From Phaeotremella fagi (lineage: Eukaryota; Basidiomycota; Tremellomycetes; Tremellales; Phaeotremellaceae): DNA of 64,000 bases. The position numbers were made by a program, and so were the translations under genes. The notes beneath the pieces were generated by a model, which was given only the letters and a program-made list of their open reading frames with translations, ran no database searches and was not told the DNA's origin. Positions 33,769 through 43,759 of the stretch are shown here, piece by piece; within the stretch, counting starts at the first letter, position 1, and each line of letters begins with the position of its first letter. The stretch lies in NCBI GenBank assembly GCA_001599715.1, contig BCHU01000002.1, forward strand, positions 1,426,001 to 1,490,000. Direction: 5' to 3'.

Positions 33769-34401
33769 ATGCCTCATCATTTTAGAGATAAACTTCATAA
33801 CTTCATGCACAAACACGATGAGGGTTCTTCATCAAAAGTCCAATCCAACAAACGCGATGAGGTTTCTTCATCAAAAGTCCAATCCGACAGATACGATGGC
33901 GGTTCTTCGTCAAACGTCCAATCCGACAGATACGATAATGGCTCTTCATCGAAAATCCAAACCAGCCGAGCCCACCACGTTGGAGCTTCAACAACAATCC
34001 ATTCCATGAGTCACCATGAATTAGATTCATTGATCGCCTCTCACGAATCACTTGTCAGTGCTCTAAACAATGAAAAGAAATGCTTTTCTATCCAAAAGTG
34101 AGTCTTTTCCAATCTTCCCTGTAATCTATTGTTTACATTTCCTTTTTTATTAGATACATCGATGATACCATGTCAGCTCACAAGGCTTTTCAAGAAATAA
34201 TGTCTTCAGAAGACGGTAGAAGATGTCTTGATATCGCCACTAGAATGCATGCGATTAGAATGGGAGAAGAATCTATTACCGAAGGAATGCGGTAAGTCTG
34301 CGCAATTTCACTCATAGTCACTGACTTGAATTTTTAGATCGTACTCCGAATCTATTCTCAAATGCACATACCGTTCAAAGCATGATTGGTTCATTTTCTG
34401 A
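33769..34401 (+). CDS. small protein with 13-residue N-terminal repeats
   Basis: Not recognised. Start MPHHFRDKLHNFMHKH, then four 13-residue (39-bp) repeats of the type DxxSSSxVQSxxx (EGSSSKVQSNKR, EVSSSKVQSDRY, GGSSSNVQSDRY, NGSSSKIQTSRA). A non-repetitive helical part follows (SHHELDSLIASHESLVSALN, then AHKAFQEIMSSEDGRRCLDI). Two short introns; the last exon ends KHDWFIF. No signal peptide or membrane span. About 165 residues. The repeats are near-perfect at DNA level, which suggests recent expansion and likely length polymorphism between strains. Confidence 0.7.
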
Positions 34402-34829
34402 TCAGAGTCAATGGGGTGAGATTTCTGTGACGATGAAATCCTTCACTGTATTTTGAAGTCTGTATTACTTCCAATGAAATTCAATGGTCTTCTGTTTATG
34501 TAAAAGGAACGTTATTGCCCAGACTCTAGGTGTCTATACCGAAAGACATGTACAGTACACTAGCCCACATTTTATAATCCTTCCATTATATGGAGCAAGT
34601 TTTGTCGTCATAATTTCGGACCGAAAACAATCCATCCCTTTCATCGAAATTACATGTCAATTGCTCAGTAGGTGACTGATTTTATCCTTTCATGTTGGGA
34701 TCCTATGTTTACCAAGAAGCTCTTGTACAGTTCAAAGAGTATTCGTGCATAAATGCGACTGACTTTTTCCTTTTCTCTCTTTTCTAACCAATCCCCCCTC
34801 TTTCCGCAATACATATCTTTTTCTTCACA
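34402..34829. other. intergenic, no gene seen
   Basis: Downstream flank of the repeat protein and CT-rich leader of the nucleotidase-like gene. Confidence 0.55.
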
Positions 34830-36099
34830 ATGAGCGAAACCACAGCAAACGTCAGTGAGGACTATAGTAGTCCATTATCTCGTCGTACGAAACCTCCTAA
34901 ACGCTGGGTTGCAATCGACATGGATGATGTTGTTTGGTAAGTTTCCTTTAGTGGCGAAAAGTCAGCTTATCGTATTTGCCACTGACCATTTTAAATTTAG
35001 TCAAACCAATAGCCAAGTCGTAAAATGTAAGCAAATTTACGAGACTTGAGGCTTTGAAACAATTACACTAAAATTTGGTACAAGTTCATAATATGATTTA
35101 CAAAATCGATCCACCAATGGAATTGGATGATTTCAAAAATTGTAAGTGGCATCATGGTTTGATTGTATGTTTTTAACGAACGCTAACTCTGTTCGTTACG
35201 AAGATTCCTATTGTACCAACAGAGGTTGGGGGACTGCTGAGGAGACCGTTTCCATGATGGTCAGTCGTTTCCATATTCTAGTCCGGAGGATAATGTCATG
35301 AAACTTATTCGAAAGTTCAGACACATATGTGTAATCTAGGTTTATACGACGATATTCCTCTTGTTGAAGGAGCCGAAGAAGGTTTGAACTCCATAAAAGA
35401 TATGGATTATGCGTATGTTAATTTCAGTTACCGAAAGAAGCAAAAGATACGACTATAGCCCCTGATTAACCCTTCACCAGGCTGTTGATTATAACAGCTA
35501 GATCCGAAACTCAAAGAGAAGTCACGGAGCGATGGTTCGAAAAGTATCTCCCAGGAGGTAGGTCACTTCCATCATCCCACATTATCTGCGGTCTAAGGTA
35601 TCTGAATCTTTGGTCCAGTCGTCGACTATATTGCCTTCACTGGTGCTTTCCAACATTTAGAAGCCCCCACCGAAGGAAACCAAAGCGCCACCTCCCAGAG
35701 AACCCTGGTTTCCAACAAAAGAAGAACCAAAGCCGATGTAATTTCCTTTCTTCCTGACTCTATCAAAATCCAATGCAGATCAATGACACGGACTTTTAGA
35801 TTGTTCACGAATACGGAGCACTCTGTCTCGTCGATGATTCATCAGAGAACGCTGTTGATGCTGCTACAGCCGATCCACCTTGTAAAGTACTTTTATTTGG
35901 TGATTACTCTTGGAATCAAGCAGTTCGAAGAGAACGAGAAGACCAGGTTACCTATTGCGAGAGAGAAGAACAAGGTACATTAGAAGAGTCTGAGTTAGTC
36001 AGAGAACAGCTTATCAAAGAAGCTTGGCTACCAGAAAATGTGATTAGGGTTCCGGGCTGGAAAGGAGTTGTTTCTTATCTTAAAGAGTTAGAGAAATGA
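34830..36099 (+). CDS. HAD-superfamily 5'(3')-deoxyribonucleotidase-like protein
   Basis: Predicted phosphatase of the NT5C-type HAD group, cytosolic. Start MSETTANVSEDYSSPLSRRT. The catalytic loop is WVAIDMDDVVCQTN, with the DxD nucleophile and acid. Motif II is in LLIITARSETQ (Thr), and the distal acidic motif is LCLVDDSSENA. A substrate cap follows motif I (IYKIDPPMELDDF, NRGWGTAEETVSMM). It ends VVSYLKELEK. Around seven exons; a small one joins HEYGA to LCLVDD. About 300 residues, somewhat long for the family because of an acidic C-terminal part. Confidence 0.85.
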
Positions 36100-36766
36100 T
36101 AGAATTTGGCGAAGATTCGATAGGAGGGAGTGTGATTTTGTTAATCTAGAATTGCTGGGTAATACTATCAATCTAATTCAAAGTTTGTGTATGCGATGCC
36201 AGTCATACGATTATTTGATGCTCAAGAAAGAACGAAACATTCAGTCCAAAATTGCCACATTCCTTGTCTGTACTTCTACAGTAGAAGTACGAAAAGCTGC
36301 GACGAAAACGACATTACCGAAAATACCAGTAGTAACATATGTATATTAAACTCGTTTGCATATCATAAGCATGTGACATCGCTCAGAAGAAAACATCATT
36401 CGATCACTTATTTCATCAAATAGCAGTATGAATACAACATCAACTTCCAAATACAAATCTCGACGCTGAAGGTGATGGGTAAGTAAGCGATTATTCCAAC
36501 TATGCCACACTCTAACTCCTTCCAACCCTTCAATACAGGCGACGTGGTATTTTAACCAAAGGTACTGAATAATGAGATGGAGAGATTGGGGTATGACAAG
36601 AAGGGAGCTTCGTTTATCTAAATCGAATCAGTATCGTTGTCGACATCGCATTTCAACCAATAATCCCCGATCAACAGCTCCATCCAAGCTCACCCAACCA
36701 AACTATCAAGTTCGCCACCAACCCTCAATTTGACAGACTCAGTCTCGAACGCAAAGCAGAAAACAC
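36100..36766. other. convergent region with a palindrome and possible eL41 terminal exon
   Basis: Contains the 21-bp palindrome at 36270-36290 and, at 36614-36617, the possible last base and TAA of eL41 after a 153-nt intron. No other gene seen. Confidence 0.5.
36270..36290. repeat. perfect palindrome, 10-bp arms, 1-nt centre
   Basis: GTACTTCTAC, one A, then GTAGAAGTAC. Lies in a convergent intergenic region. Could be a hairpin in a 3' UTR or a protein-binding site. Confidence 0.85.
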
Positions 36767-36844
36767 TCACCTAGATCGCTTCTTCATCTTCTTTCTCTTC
36801 TTTCTGAGTTTTCTTTGTCGTTTCTTACGCCATTTATCACGCAT
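36767..36844 (-). CDS. RPL41: ribosomal protein eL41 (25 residues)
   Basis: The smallest and most basic large-subunit protein. The whole protein is 25 residues: MRDKWRKKRQRK, then basic LRKKRKKMKKRSR. It matches the eL41 pattern M-R-x-K-W-R-K-K-R and the RS-K/R end. Read straight, a TGA follows at 36767-36769. The last codon overlaps a perfect donor (AG then GTGAGT), so it may be split by a 153-nt intron whose acceptor (36618) supplies A-TAA. Both readings give the same protein. A good acceptor just before the start (36854) and a GTAAGT at 37010 suggest a 157-nt 5' UTR intron. Divergent from eL32. Confidence 0.9.
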   Translation of the reverse strand: MRDKWRKKRQRKLRKKRKKMKKRSR

Positions 36845-37415
36845 GGTTGATAGCTGCGGTAGATGGGGAAATGAGGGAGGAAGGGATTCGTCAGCTTTTG
36901 ATCGTCGTGGCGGGGTGGGTGTTCGGGATCTTTGAATTCATTTGAGAAGGAGACATCCATGGCGATTTGGTCGGTTGATTGAAATGGGTGTGTTGTTGCA
37001 TTATACTTACAGTTTGGTCGATTGAAATGGTTGTTGAGAAGAAAAAGGAGGAGACAGCGGAAGAGTACTTGTAGTGATGTGTGGAGAGGAGAGAGTGGGT
37101 AGTCACCTGCCACGACTGGACAGCACCGGAAGCTGAAGAAGCCTAAATGGGTGGAGCGTAAAAGGAAAGCTCATGCACAATGATCTTAACGCCGATAATC
37201 ACGACTTAGCGGAAAAGCCACAACCTCTGATCTCTGGACTTTGCACTTATAACACCGTATAACGCCGAGCGCCTCTTGCCTCGAAAGGTTTACTCAAATT
37301 TACTTAACACCTTTTAGATTGTTAGATTAGCATTTAAATCAACATCAACAGTGAGTATACTAGGTCATACCATCTATAGATATAGGATCACATCTAACCT
37401 ACTCTCTCTCAGAAA
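36845..37415. other. divergent ribosomal-protein promoter (eL41/eL32)
   Basis: Shared upstream region of two large-subunit protein genes. 5' UTR introns are supported on both sides: 36854-37010 for eL41 and 37351-37412 for eL32 (GTGAGT to CTCTCTCAG). Confidence 0.65.
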
Positions 37416-38296
37416 ATGCCTTCAACAATCCCAATCGTCAAGAAGAGAACTAAGGTTTTCAAGCGTCATCAATCTGACAGATATCACTCAGTCAAGGAAG
37501 CATGGAGAAAGCCCAAGGGTATTGATAACAGAGTGCGTTGGTTTTTAGTTTGGCTCAAGAGTTTTTCGTTCTGGAATGAGGAAGGAGAGAAATGGGATCG
37601 AGGTTGGATTGGATTGGATTGGATTGGATCGGATTGAATATATGGATATTGGTCGTTTATCGTTCAAATGGAACTTTGGGGATTTAGGAATTCTGGCGTG
37701 ATGAAGGAAAGATCTCTTGGTGGATTGTCGAAACATACATTACTCGCTCTGGAGAAGTCTAGACGTAATTATCGTTATCCACCAATAATCAATCCTCATC
37801 ATATCGATCAGCCAATTCACAAATCCTCAAATACCAACTACAAGAACTAAACCCAATCGACATCCAAATCCAAATTCAACCAACCCCCTCCCTCCTCTCT
37901 TCTCCTTTTCAGACGAAAACAATCCATAATAATGAAAACATAACTGACATCCCCCCTAGGTCCGTCGTAGATTCAAGGGTCAAACCCCAATGCCAAAAAT
38001 CGGTTACGGATCCAACGCTAAAACCCGTCATCTCCTCCCATCAGGTCACAAAGAACTCTTGATTCACAACCTCCCAGAATTAGAATTACTCCTCATGCAC
38101 TCCAACAAATACGCCGCCGCTATCGCCCACGGTGTTTCTTCAAAGAAGAGAATCGAGATTTTGGCTAGAGCAAAGGTTTTGGGTGTCAAGTGAGTCAATC
38201 GACCTCTATCACGATTGTGGTCCTTGTATTGACAAACGCTTTTTTTTCTTTAGGATCACCAACCCAGCTGCTAAACTTCGTACTGAGGAGGCTTAA
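37416..38296 (+). CDS. RPL32: ribosomal protein eL32
   Basis: Large-subunit protein. Start [20 protein letters not shown]; exon 1 ends KPKGIDNR. The second exon reads [20 protein letters not shown] and [10 protein letters not shown], with [18 protein letters not shown], all conserved. It ends AAKLRTEEA. About 130 residues, the normal length. The first coding intron (37533-37959) is 427 nt, far above the local 45-65 nt, and holds an ATTGG pentamer repeat near 37605-37630. The second intron is ordinary. A 5' UTR intron ends 3 nt before the start. Divergent from eL41. Confidence 0.96.
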
Positions 38297-38688
38297 ACAA
38301 ATATTCATTTGGTTTTTTATATATTATTTGATTATTTGGTTTGAGATGTATGATTGATTAGCTTTATGTTTGATTTGGTTTCGTTGTGGACAGATTGATT
38401 ATCTGGAATAGTCCAGTGAAGTCTGCTTTGAGCTTGTTACTTTCCGATTGCCTCTATCGTAGAATCATAAGATGGAACTGCTGAGGGACCTTGGAGGAAA
38501 ACGACTCTAGAGAGTCAAATCTTATGTCACAGCTGATCCGACATCTAGACATCACAGCAATAGCCCGTGACAACAATATTCAACATATAAGATAAAGATG
38601 AATTGCATAAAGTACAATGATATTCACTATAAATGATTATGCTAAAATCCCAAACAAGATAATCAATCCTCAATCCATTGACAACGAA
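38297..38688. other. convergent 3' region, no gene seen
   Basis: Space between eL32 and the histidine phosphatase; AT-rich, no supported feature. Confidence 0.6.
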
Positions 38689-40090
38689 TTACATTTTCGA
38701 ACTCCCAATCAAGTCCTCGTCGACCGTACCATTCGAGATCGGTATACCTCTTTTCAAGAATTTTTCCATACCCTCCGATAAACCGTTGGGTAATTCGTCA
38801 AGATCAGTATGGGGTTTATGATCTCCATTATCCTTTCAATTTGGTATTTATCAGTATTTGATATCTGATGAAGGGTTAGGAGGGGTTGACTTACATCGAC
38901 GACTTCACCGTCTTTCAATTCTACATCGCGGAACTACATTCCATGTGTTAGATATCATTGATCAAGTATATAACTGAAGCTTACACTCCAATCCCTTTCC
39001 ACTCCGTTAACCAAATAATCAGCTTTCCCATTCCACACTACGTCCCATTCACCGATTCCGCAAAACTCCTTCGAAGTCGGTTTACGTTTATACAAAGAAG
39101 TCGAAGCGCAACCCGCAACCACGTTCAATGATTTATCGCCGGTCAACTAAAAGACATCGAGTTCAATATTCAGTTATGAATTCCAAGCAGAAAGAACAGT
39201 TGACCTACAGCACGACCTAAAGCAATGACACTAGCAGCATGAGCGAATATCACCACACTCCTAACCTCCGGATACTGAGATTCCACACGATTCGTCCAAA
39301 CTTCAATGAACAGTTTAGCTCTGTCGTGTAGATCTTTCATCGTTTCGCCTCTTCTTGAAGGGTACAGCGTCGAGATGTATTCTTCGTTTATTGCAAATGG
39401 GAAGAGTGGACTGAGAGCTTGGGGGTTGCCGGGACGAGGATGGAGTCCTGTATCGGGGATTACTGGGGAGTACCTGGTTGTTTGTTAGCTTTGGGTCTGA
39501 GGTTTGGCAATGTATCAGATGATAGGAGGTCAGAGTGTGATTCAACAAATCTCTGATTAGACGATATCCAAAACGAACGCCTAGTCCTAACCACAACCTT
39601 TAAATCCTTATGTATCTTCCCTCTCTTCCTTCACATAGAATCAAAAAATCAAAAACTAAACGACCTACCATTCCTGAACTCCATGTTCCAAATTAATCTG
39701 AACCCCCAAAGCCTGTGCGGTAGGCAAAGAACTTTCAATACATCGATAGAACGGACTCGAAAATACGATTTCAGGTTTTGGATAAGGATCGGTAGAAGTT
39801 GATAAGAAATTTGATAAAACTTTAGCTTGCGATGTACCATAGGCCGCTAGCTATAGTATACAACAAAAACTTGTGTTAGCGATATTCAAAGATCGACTTT
39901 GAGGAGTTTACATGGACGAGCACGTACAGGTGGATCTCTGCTCATCCCTGTTGGACCTGTTTTTATCGTTGGATCTACCCAATTCGATCTGGTTTTGTAT
40001 TTTGGATCAGATTGTGTTCATGTGTTGTCTGGCATTGGACTGGTTTACTGACCTGAATCCATGTCTGCAGATATAAAGATATTCTAACAT
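38689..40090 (-). CDS. histidine phosphatase (phosphoglycerate-mutase-like; possible Tfc7/tau55 relative)
   Basis: Branch of the histidine phosphatase superfamily. Start MLEYLYICRHGFRSNWVDPT; the RHG that carries the phosphorylated His is split by the first intron (67 nt). Further landmarks: IVFSSPFYRCIESSLPTAQA (second Arg), WYSPVIPDTGLHPRPG, and VVIFAHAASVIALGRALTGD with the second catalytic His. The C-terminal part (KADYLVNGVERDWS, ending LIGSSKM) is fungal-specific. In yeast such proteins include the TFIIIC subunit Tfc7, so transcription factor tau is one possibility. About 350 residues. All catalytic residues are visible, so it is probably an active phosphatase. Confidence 0.87.
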
Positions 40091-40610
40091 TCAATAATGG
40101 TCTTTCGTTGGTGTTCGTTAATCGGTATCTATCGCGTGACCGTGAATATTTCTTCCAAGATTGAAATCCTAATGAGATAAGCTAAGATTTGAATGACTGA
40201 ACTGGACCTTTGCTGAGTTCGTTATAAGTTAGACTATGTACAAATAAGCTACTGCAATTCTTCGATGTAATTGACGATACTGTGGATATACTCGTATATA
40301 GTAAGGTTAATTAACCTTTATTGCGGAGGTCCGCATTATTATCTGGACGTAGACTGGAGGTGGCACTGAAAGATTGGTTTCCTACATTACGGAAGAAAGA
40401 CTAGACGTCAAATCATTGTTCACCAATGTCCAAACTCGACATAGCACAGTTGTAAGATTGATCGTGCTCGATACATCGTGTGCTAATTTACTTGAGAAAG
40501 GCAGAAATTGAAACTCTCTGTACATCTTCCTTACTACGGATAAAAACTTCATACTTTGTTACCAAAAAGAACATCCTCCTCCGAAATCATCTAATCAAAA
40601 CTATTCCTAA
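40091..40610. other. intergenic, no gene seen
   Basis: Promoter of the phosphatase and 3' flank of tandem family copy 1. The last 130 bases resemble the 3' flank of copy 2, showing that the duplicated unit includes the downstream sequence. Confidence 0.55.
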
Positions 40611-41115
40611 TCAGTTCTCACTCCCCTCCCCGGATCCAATCAATTTTCTGTAATCCTCCACAGCGCTTGTCCCAAAATTCAAATCCCCAAACTCAGAATG
40701 TAATTGAATCATCTCTCCTGCAAAACTGGTAACCGGTTGGAGAACTCTTGAATCATTACGGATCGACTTTGACCACTCACTGACCCTCAGATCCATCTTC
40801 TTTGAGATCACCGTCGAATCGATTTTATCTTCTTCAGTTTTGTAAAACGCCATAATCTCTCTACTGCCCTCGTTGAATATGGATATATTACCATGGAACC
40901 CTTTGCAGGAATCGGGCATTGATAGGATATGAACTTTGAGAGTGCCCCCTTCGTGGTTGTATTCAGAGACAATTCGTGGGTGTCTGGAAAGGGCAGGATG
41001 GATGGGGTTAGTGTAAATGTTCAATGATCCCATGTAGAGGCTTGCAATCTTACCTCGATTCCTCGATTGTGTGGCTCCAACTCCAACCTGCTTCTCTCAA
41101 AGTTGATTTTGACAT
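40611..41115 (-). CDS. tandem family (AGW-SHT) copy 1
   Basis: Not recognised; member of a three-copy family with two exons, 144 residues. Exon 1: MSKSTLREAGWSWSHTIEES. After a 67-nt intron: HPRIVSEYNHEG, LKVHILSMPDSC, EEDKIDSTVISKKMDLRVSE, then FAGEMIQLHSEFGDL and a charged end (GSGEGSEN). No signal peptide, membrane span or cysteine pattern. The middle looks like beta strands, the second half helical, so a small globular domain is likely. The conserved parts across copies are AGWxxSHT, SEYxxE, KIDxTxIS(E/K)xM and FAGxMxxxHxxF. Confidence 0.75.
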
Positions 41116-41227
41116 CTTCTGATTTGACAAAGAATGAGTATTGGAAAATTTGTTTGTATGTATGTAATTGGAAGAAGTTGGGGAAAAGATAACTTCAAAA
41201 GTAACTCGTACTCAAAGTAGAAAACTT

Positions 41228-41241
41228 GGCCTTCATTGTAA
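41228..41241 (-). promoter_or_regulatory. conserved upstream block, tandem family copy 1
   Basis: GGCCTTCATTGTAA as written on the plus strand, 113 bp before the copy 1 start. Near-identical blocks precede copies 2 and 3. Confidence 0.45.
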
Positions 41242-41478
41242 GAGCGATTCATCCATTGTAGTTCTCAGATGAAAACCCCTTTGTGGTTTGACTCGATGAA
41301 CGCATACTGTAAATATTTGACAACCTTTGTTTCCTTGGAAAATTTGATTGTTCGTGCTCGAGATAATTGAGTGAGAAGTAGTACAGTACTCGAGAGGCAG
41401 AAATTACAGACTCTTTGTACATCTTCCACAATACGGATAAAAGCTTCACACTGTACGTTCTTACGAAGAATGATATCC

Positions 41479-42009
41479 TCACTCTGAGATCATATCACTT
41501 CTTATTCCCCTCCTTTCCAAATCAGAAAGAATCGATTTCTTGCGATCATCCAGAACGCCACCCCCAAGAACCAACCCCCCAAACTCAGCATGAAAATGAC
41601 TCATCAACCCCGTAAACTCTTTAACCGATCCCAAAAGTCTTGAATCATTACGGGTGGCCGTGAAGCACCACTCACTGATCTCTGCATCCATCTTTTCTGA
41701 GATCAAAGTTGAATCGATTTCATCTTCTTCGTTTTTTACCTTCCCACAAACACCAGCAGAGCCATTGATGGGTATACTTATTTCCATCACAAAGCCTTTC
41801 TTCGTGAGGTAGGGTGTTGAACAGATTTGAACTTTGAGACTGTCTAGTTCGTTGTTGTATTCGGAGATAATTTGTGGGAAACTGGGAAGGACAGGATGGG
41901 GTCAGCGTAATTGTTCAATGATCTCATGTAGAGGCTTGGAAGCTTACTCCAGTTCTCTGAGTGTGTGGCTATAAGTCCAACCTGCACCTTTCAAAGTTGA
42001 TACTGACAT
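41479..42009 (-). CDS. tandem family (AGW-SHT) copy 2
   Basis: Second copy, two exons, about 155 residues, no lesions. Exon 1: MSVSTLKGAGWTYSHTLREL; exon 2 begins with a codon split by the intron and reads FPQIISEYNNELDSLKVQIC, later EEDEIDSTLISEKMDAEISE, TRNDSRLLGSVKEFTGLMSH and FHAEFGGLVLGGG. It ends RGIRSDMISE, a longer and different tail from copies 1 and 3. Spacing between copy starts is about 900 bp. Function unknown. Confidence 0.75.
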
Positions 42010-42127
42010 GGTTTGATTTGACTTCAATAATGAGTATAGAAAAATTTGTTTGTAAGTAATTGGAAGAAGTTGGGGAAAGAGGGAAATCTCATAGTAACTC
42101 GCACTTCAAGTATACGTAAAAGAACTA

Positions 42128-42141
42128 GGCCTTCTTTGTAA
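42128..42141 (-). promoter_or_regulatory. conserved upstream block, tandem family copy 2
   Basis: GGCCTTCTTTGTAA (plus strand), 119 bp before the copy 2 start. Confidence 0.45.
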
Positions 42142-42446
42142 AAAAACGAGATCAATGGTACGTTCACTTCAAAGATGGAACCTTTGTCCATTGAAAAATC
42201 TGAATATGCCACTTTTGAAAGATAACAGATAAAACCGACACTGGTCACTGAGCAAAGAACGTCATCTCTAAATTTGTTAAGGCTTTGACGATCCTTTTTG
42301 CAGTAGGGATACTGTAAAAACGGCCCCATATGGACAGAACAAATGATCTCACCGATGTTTCAGGCGTCATTTCAATGGTTTTGAACCTTTCACGTCTTTT
42401 GAAAAGATGTATTACTTCAACTACAGTACATAAGCCTAATCAAGCC

Positions 42447-42963
42447 TCACTCCCCTCCCCCCTCAAATCCAATCGATTTGCTATAACCCTCCAAAACGCT
42501 GTTCCCAGAAACCAGCCCCGCAAAATCAGAATGTACTTGACTCATCTCCCCCGCAAAGTTCTTAAGGGGTCCAAGCACTCTTGCATCATTATAGATGGAC
42601 TCCAATGACCACTCAGTGATCTCCGCACACATTCTCTCTGAGATCAAGGTCGGATCGATCTTCTCTTTTTGGTCTTTTTGATTCGCAAAAATCTCGATAC
42701 GGTCTTTGATGGATATGGTTATTTGTGTATAAAACCCTTTGAGTTCGGAGTAGGGTCTTGTAGAGAGTTCAACTTTGAGAATGAGATTTTTGTCGTGGTA
42801 TTTGGAGATAACATTTGGGTATCTGGGAAGGACAGGATGAGGTCAGCACGATTGTTCGAAAGATCCCATGAAGAAGTCAGGCAGCTTTTACTTACTCCCA
42901 TCCCTCGATTGTGTGGCTATAAGTCCAACCGGCTTCTTTCAAACTTGGAGTTGATTCTGACAT
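42447..42963 (-). CDS. tandem family (AGW-SHT) copy 3
   Basis: Third copy, two exons, about 150 residues, intact. Exon 1: MSESTPSLKEAGWTYSHTIE, three residues longer than copy 1 before AGW. Exon 2: YPNVISKYHDKNLILKVELS, then KEKIDPTLISERMCAEITEW, YNDARVLGPLKNFAGEMSQV and HSDFAGLVSGNSVLEGYS; it ends GFEGGGE. The exon border and intron phase match the other copies. Codon differences are spread evenly, so the duplications are not recent. Confidence 0.75.
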
Positions 42964-43759
42964 GCTTTGATTTGAAATTCAAGATGAGTATCTGAACGTG
43001 TATGTGGGGGAAGGGATATCTCTGACCAAATCGTAGCTGATGTACTGTATTGTATGTAGAAGAACGTGGCCTTCGTTGTAACACTGTAGATCAATGGTGG
43101 TTCGAACGTGGAAAGCCCTTTGTGCTCCAGCATGACACCTCCAGACGCCGGGGATAACCTTTGTTCAATAGTCTGAAGAACGGATGAAAGGATTCCACTT
43201 AGTCAAAGATCTGACGGTTTGTCGTGTATAACAGGCTACAAGCGTAACGTCCTTGACTAAAAGGCTTAATACTCGAAGTCTGACCGTTCTTAGACTTCGA
43301 GTTATGTTATAAGAATGACACGATTTCTGCTACAGTCTTTCTGCCACTGGTCATTGAAATTTCAGTGTACATACGTAAATTACATACCTAGTTTCAGCTG
43401 TAAATCTGTGGAAATCTCGATGAGCATCGAGTTCTACAATAGGTAATCTCATCATATAGTCACGTCAAATCTTGCAGTCAGGAGACAAAGGGCTTCGTTT
43501 GAACTGAACAAAGGATCTCTCGTGCTTGATTAGCCACACTCCAAAAACAACACAAGCGACATAAACTAAACGATTTATTTTCATCTCCTCACTCGAGGAG
43601 CTCAAGTGGAAATGGGTTTCATTCAACACTAACAATCTCACACGACTTGACTGAGAATGATAATCAAAAGCATGCATGAAAAGAATACACACTCAAAAAC
43701 CCCTACGTCCGTCCTCTACACCGACTAACTACAGTATACTAGAAAAGAAAGAATCGAAA
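42964..43759. other. intergenic with conserved block and hairpin
   Basis: Holds the copy 3 upstream block GGCCTTCGTTGTAA (43068-43081, 105 bp before its start) and an 11-bp inverted repeat (43271-43302). No gene seen. Confidence 0.6.
43271..43302. repeat. perfect 11-bp inverted repeat with 10-nt loop
   Basis: ACTCGAAGTCT, loop 43282-43291, then AGACTTCGAGT. Would fold as a stable hairpin in RNA on either strand. Flanks do not extend the stem. Confidence 0.85.

Noticed and set aside
36784..37113. 109-codon minus-strand frame over the eL41 leader
   Set aside because: The eL41 start lies in another frame, and the longer frame crosses the predicted 5' UTR intron.
37690..37950. C/D snoRNA in the eL32 intron (GTGATGA, then CTGA)
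   Set aside because: The boxes are about 245 nt apart, far too long, and no terminal stem is seen.
42024..42329. Open frame upstream of tandem family copy 2
   Set aside because: No splice signals, no match to the family; it overlaps the conserved upstream block.
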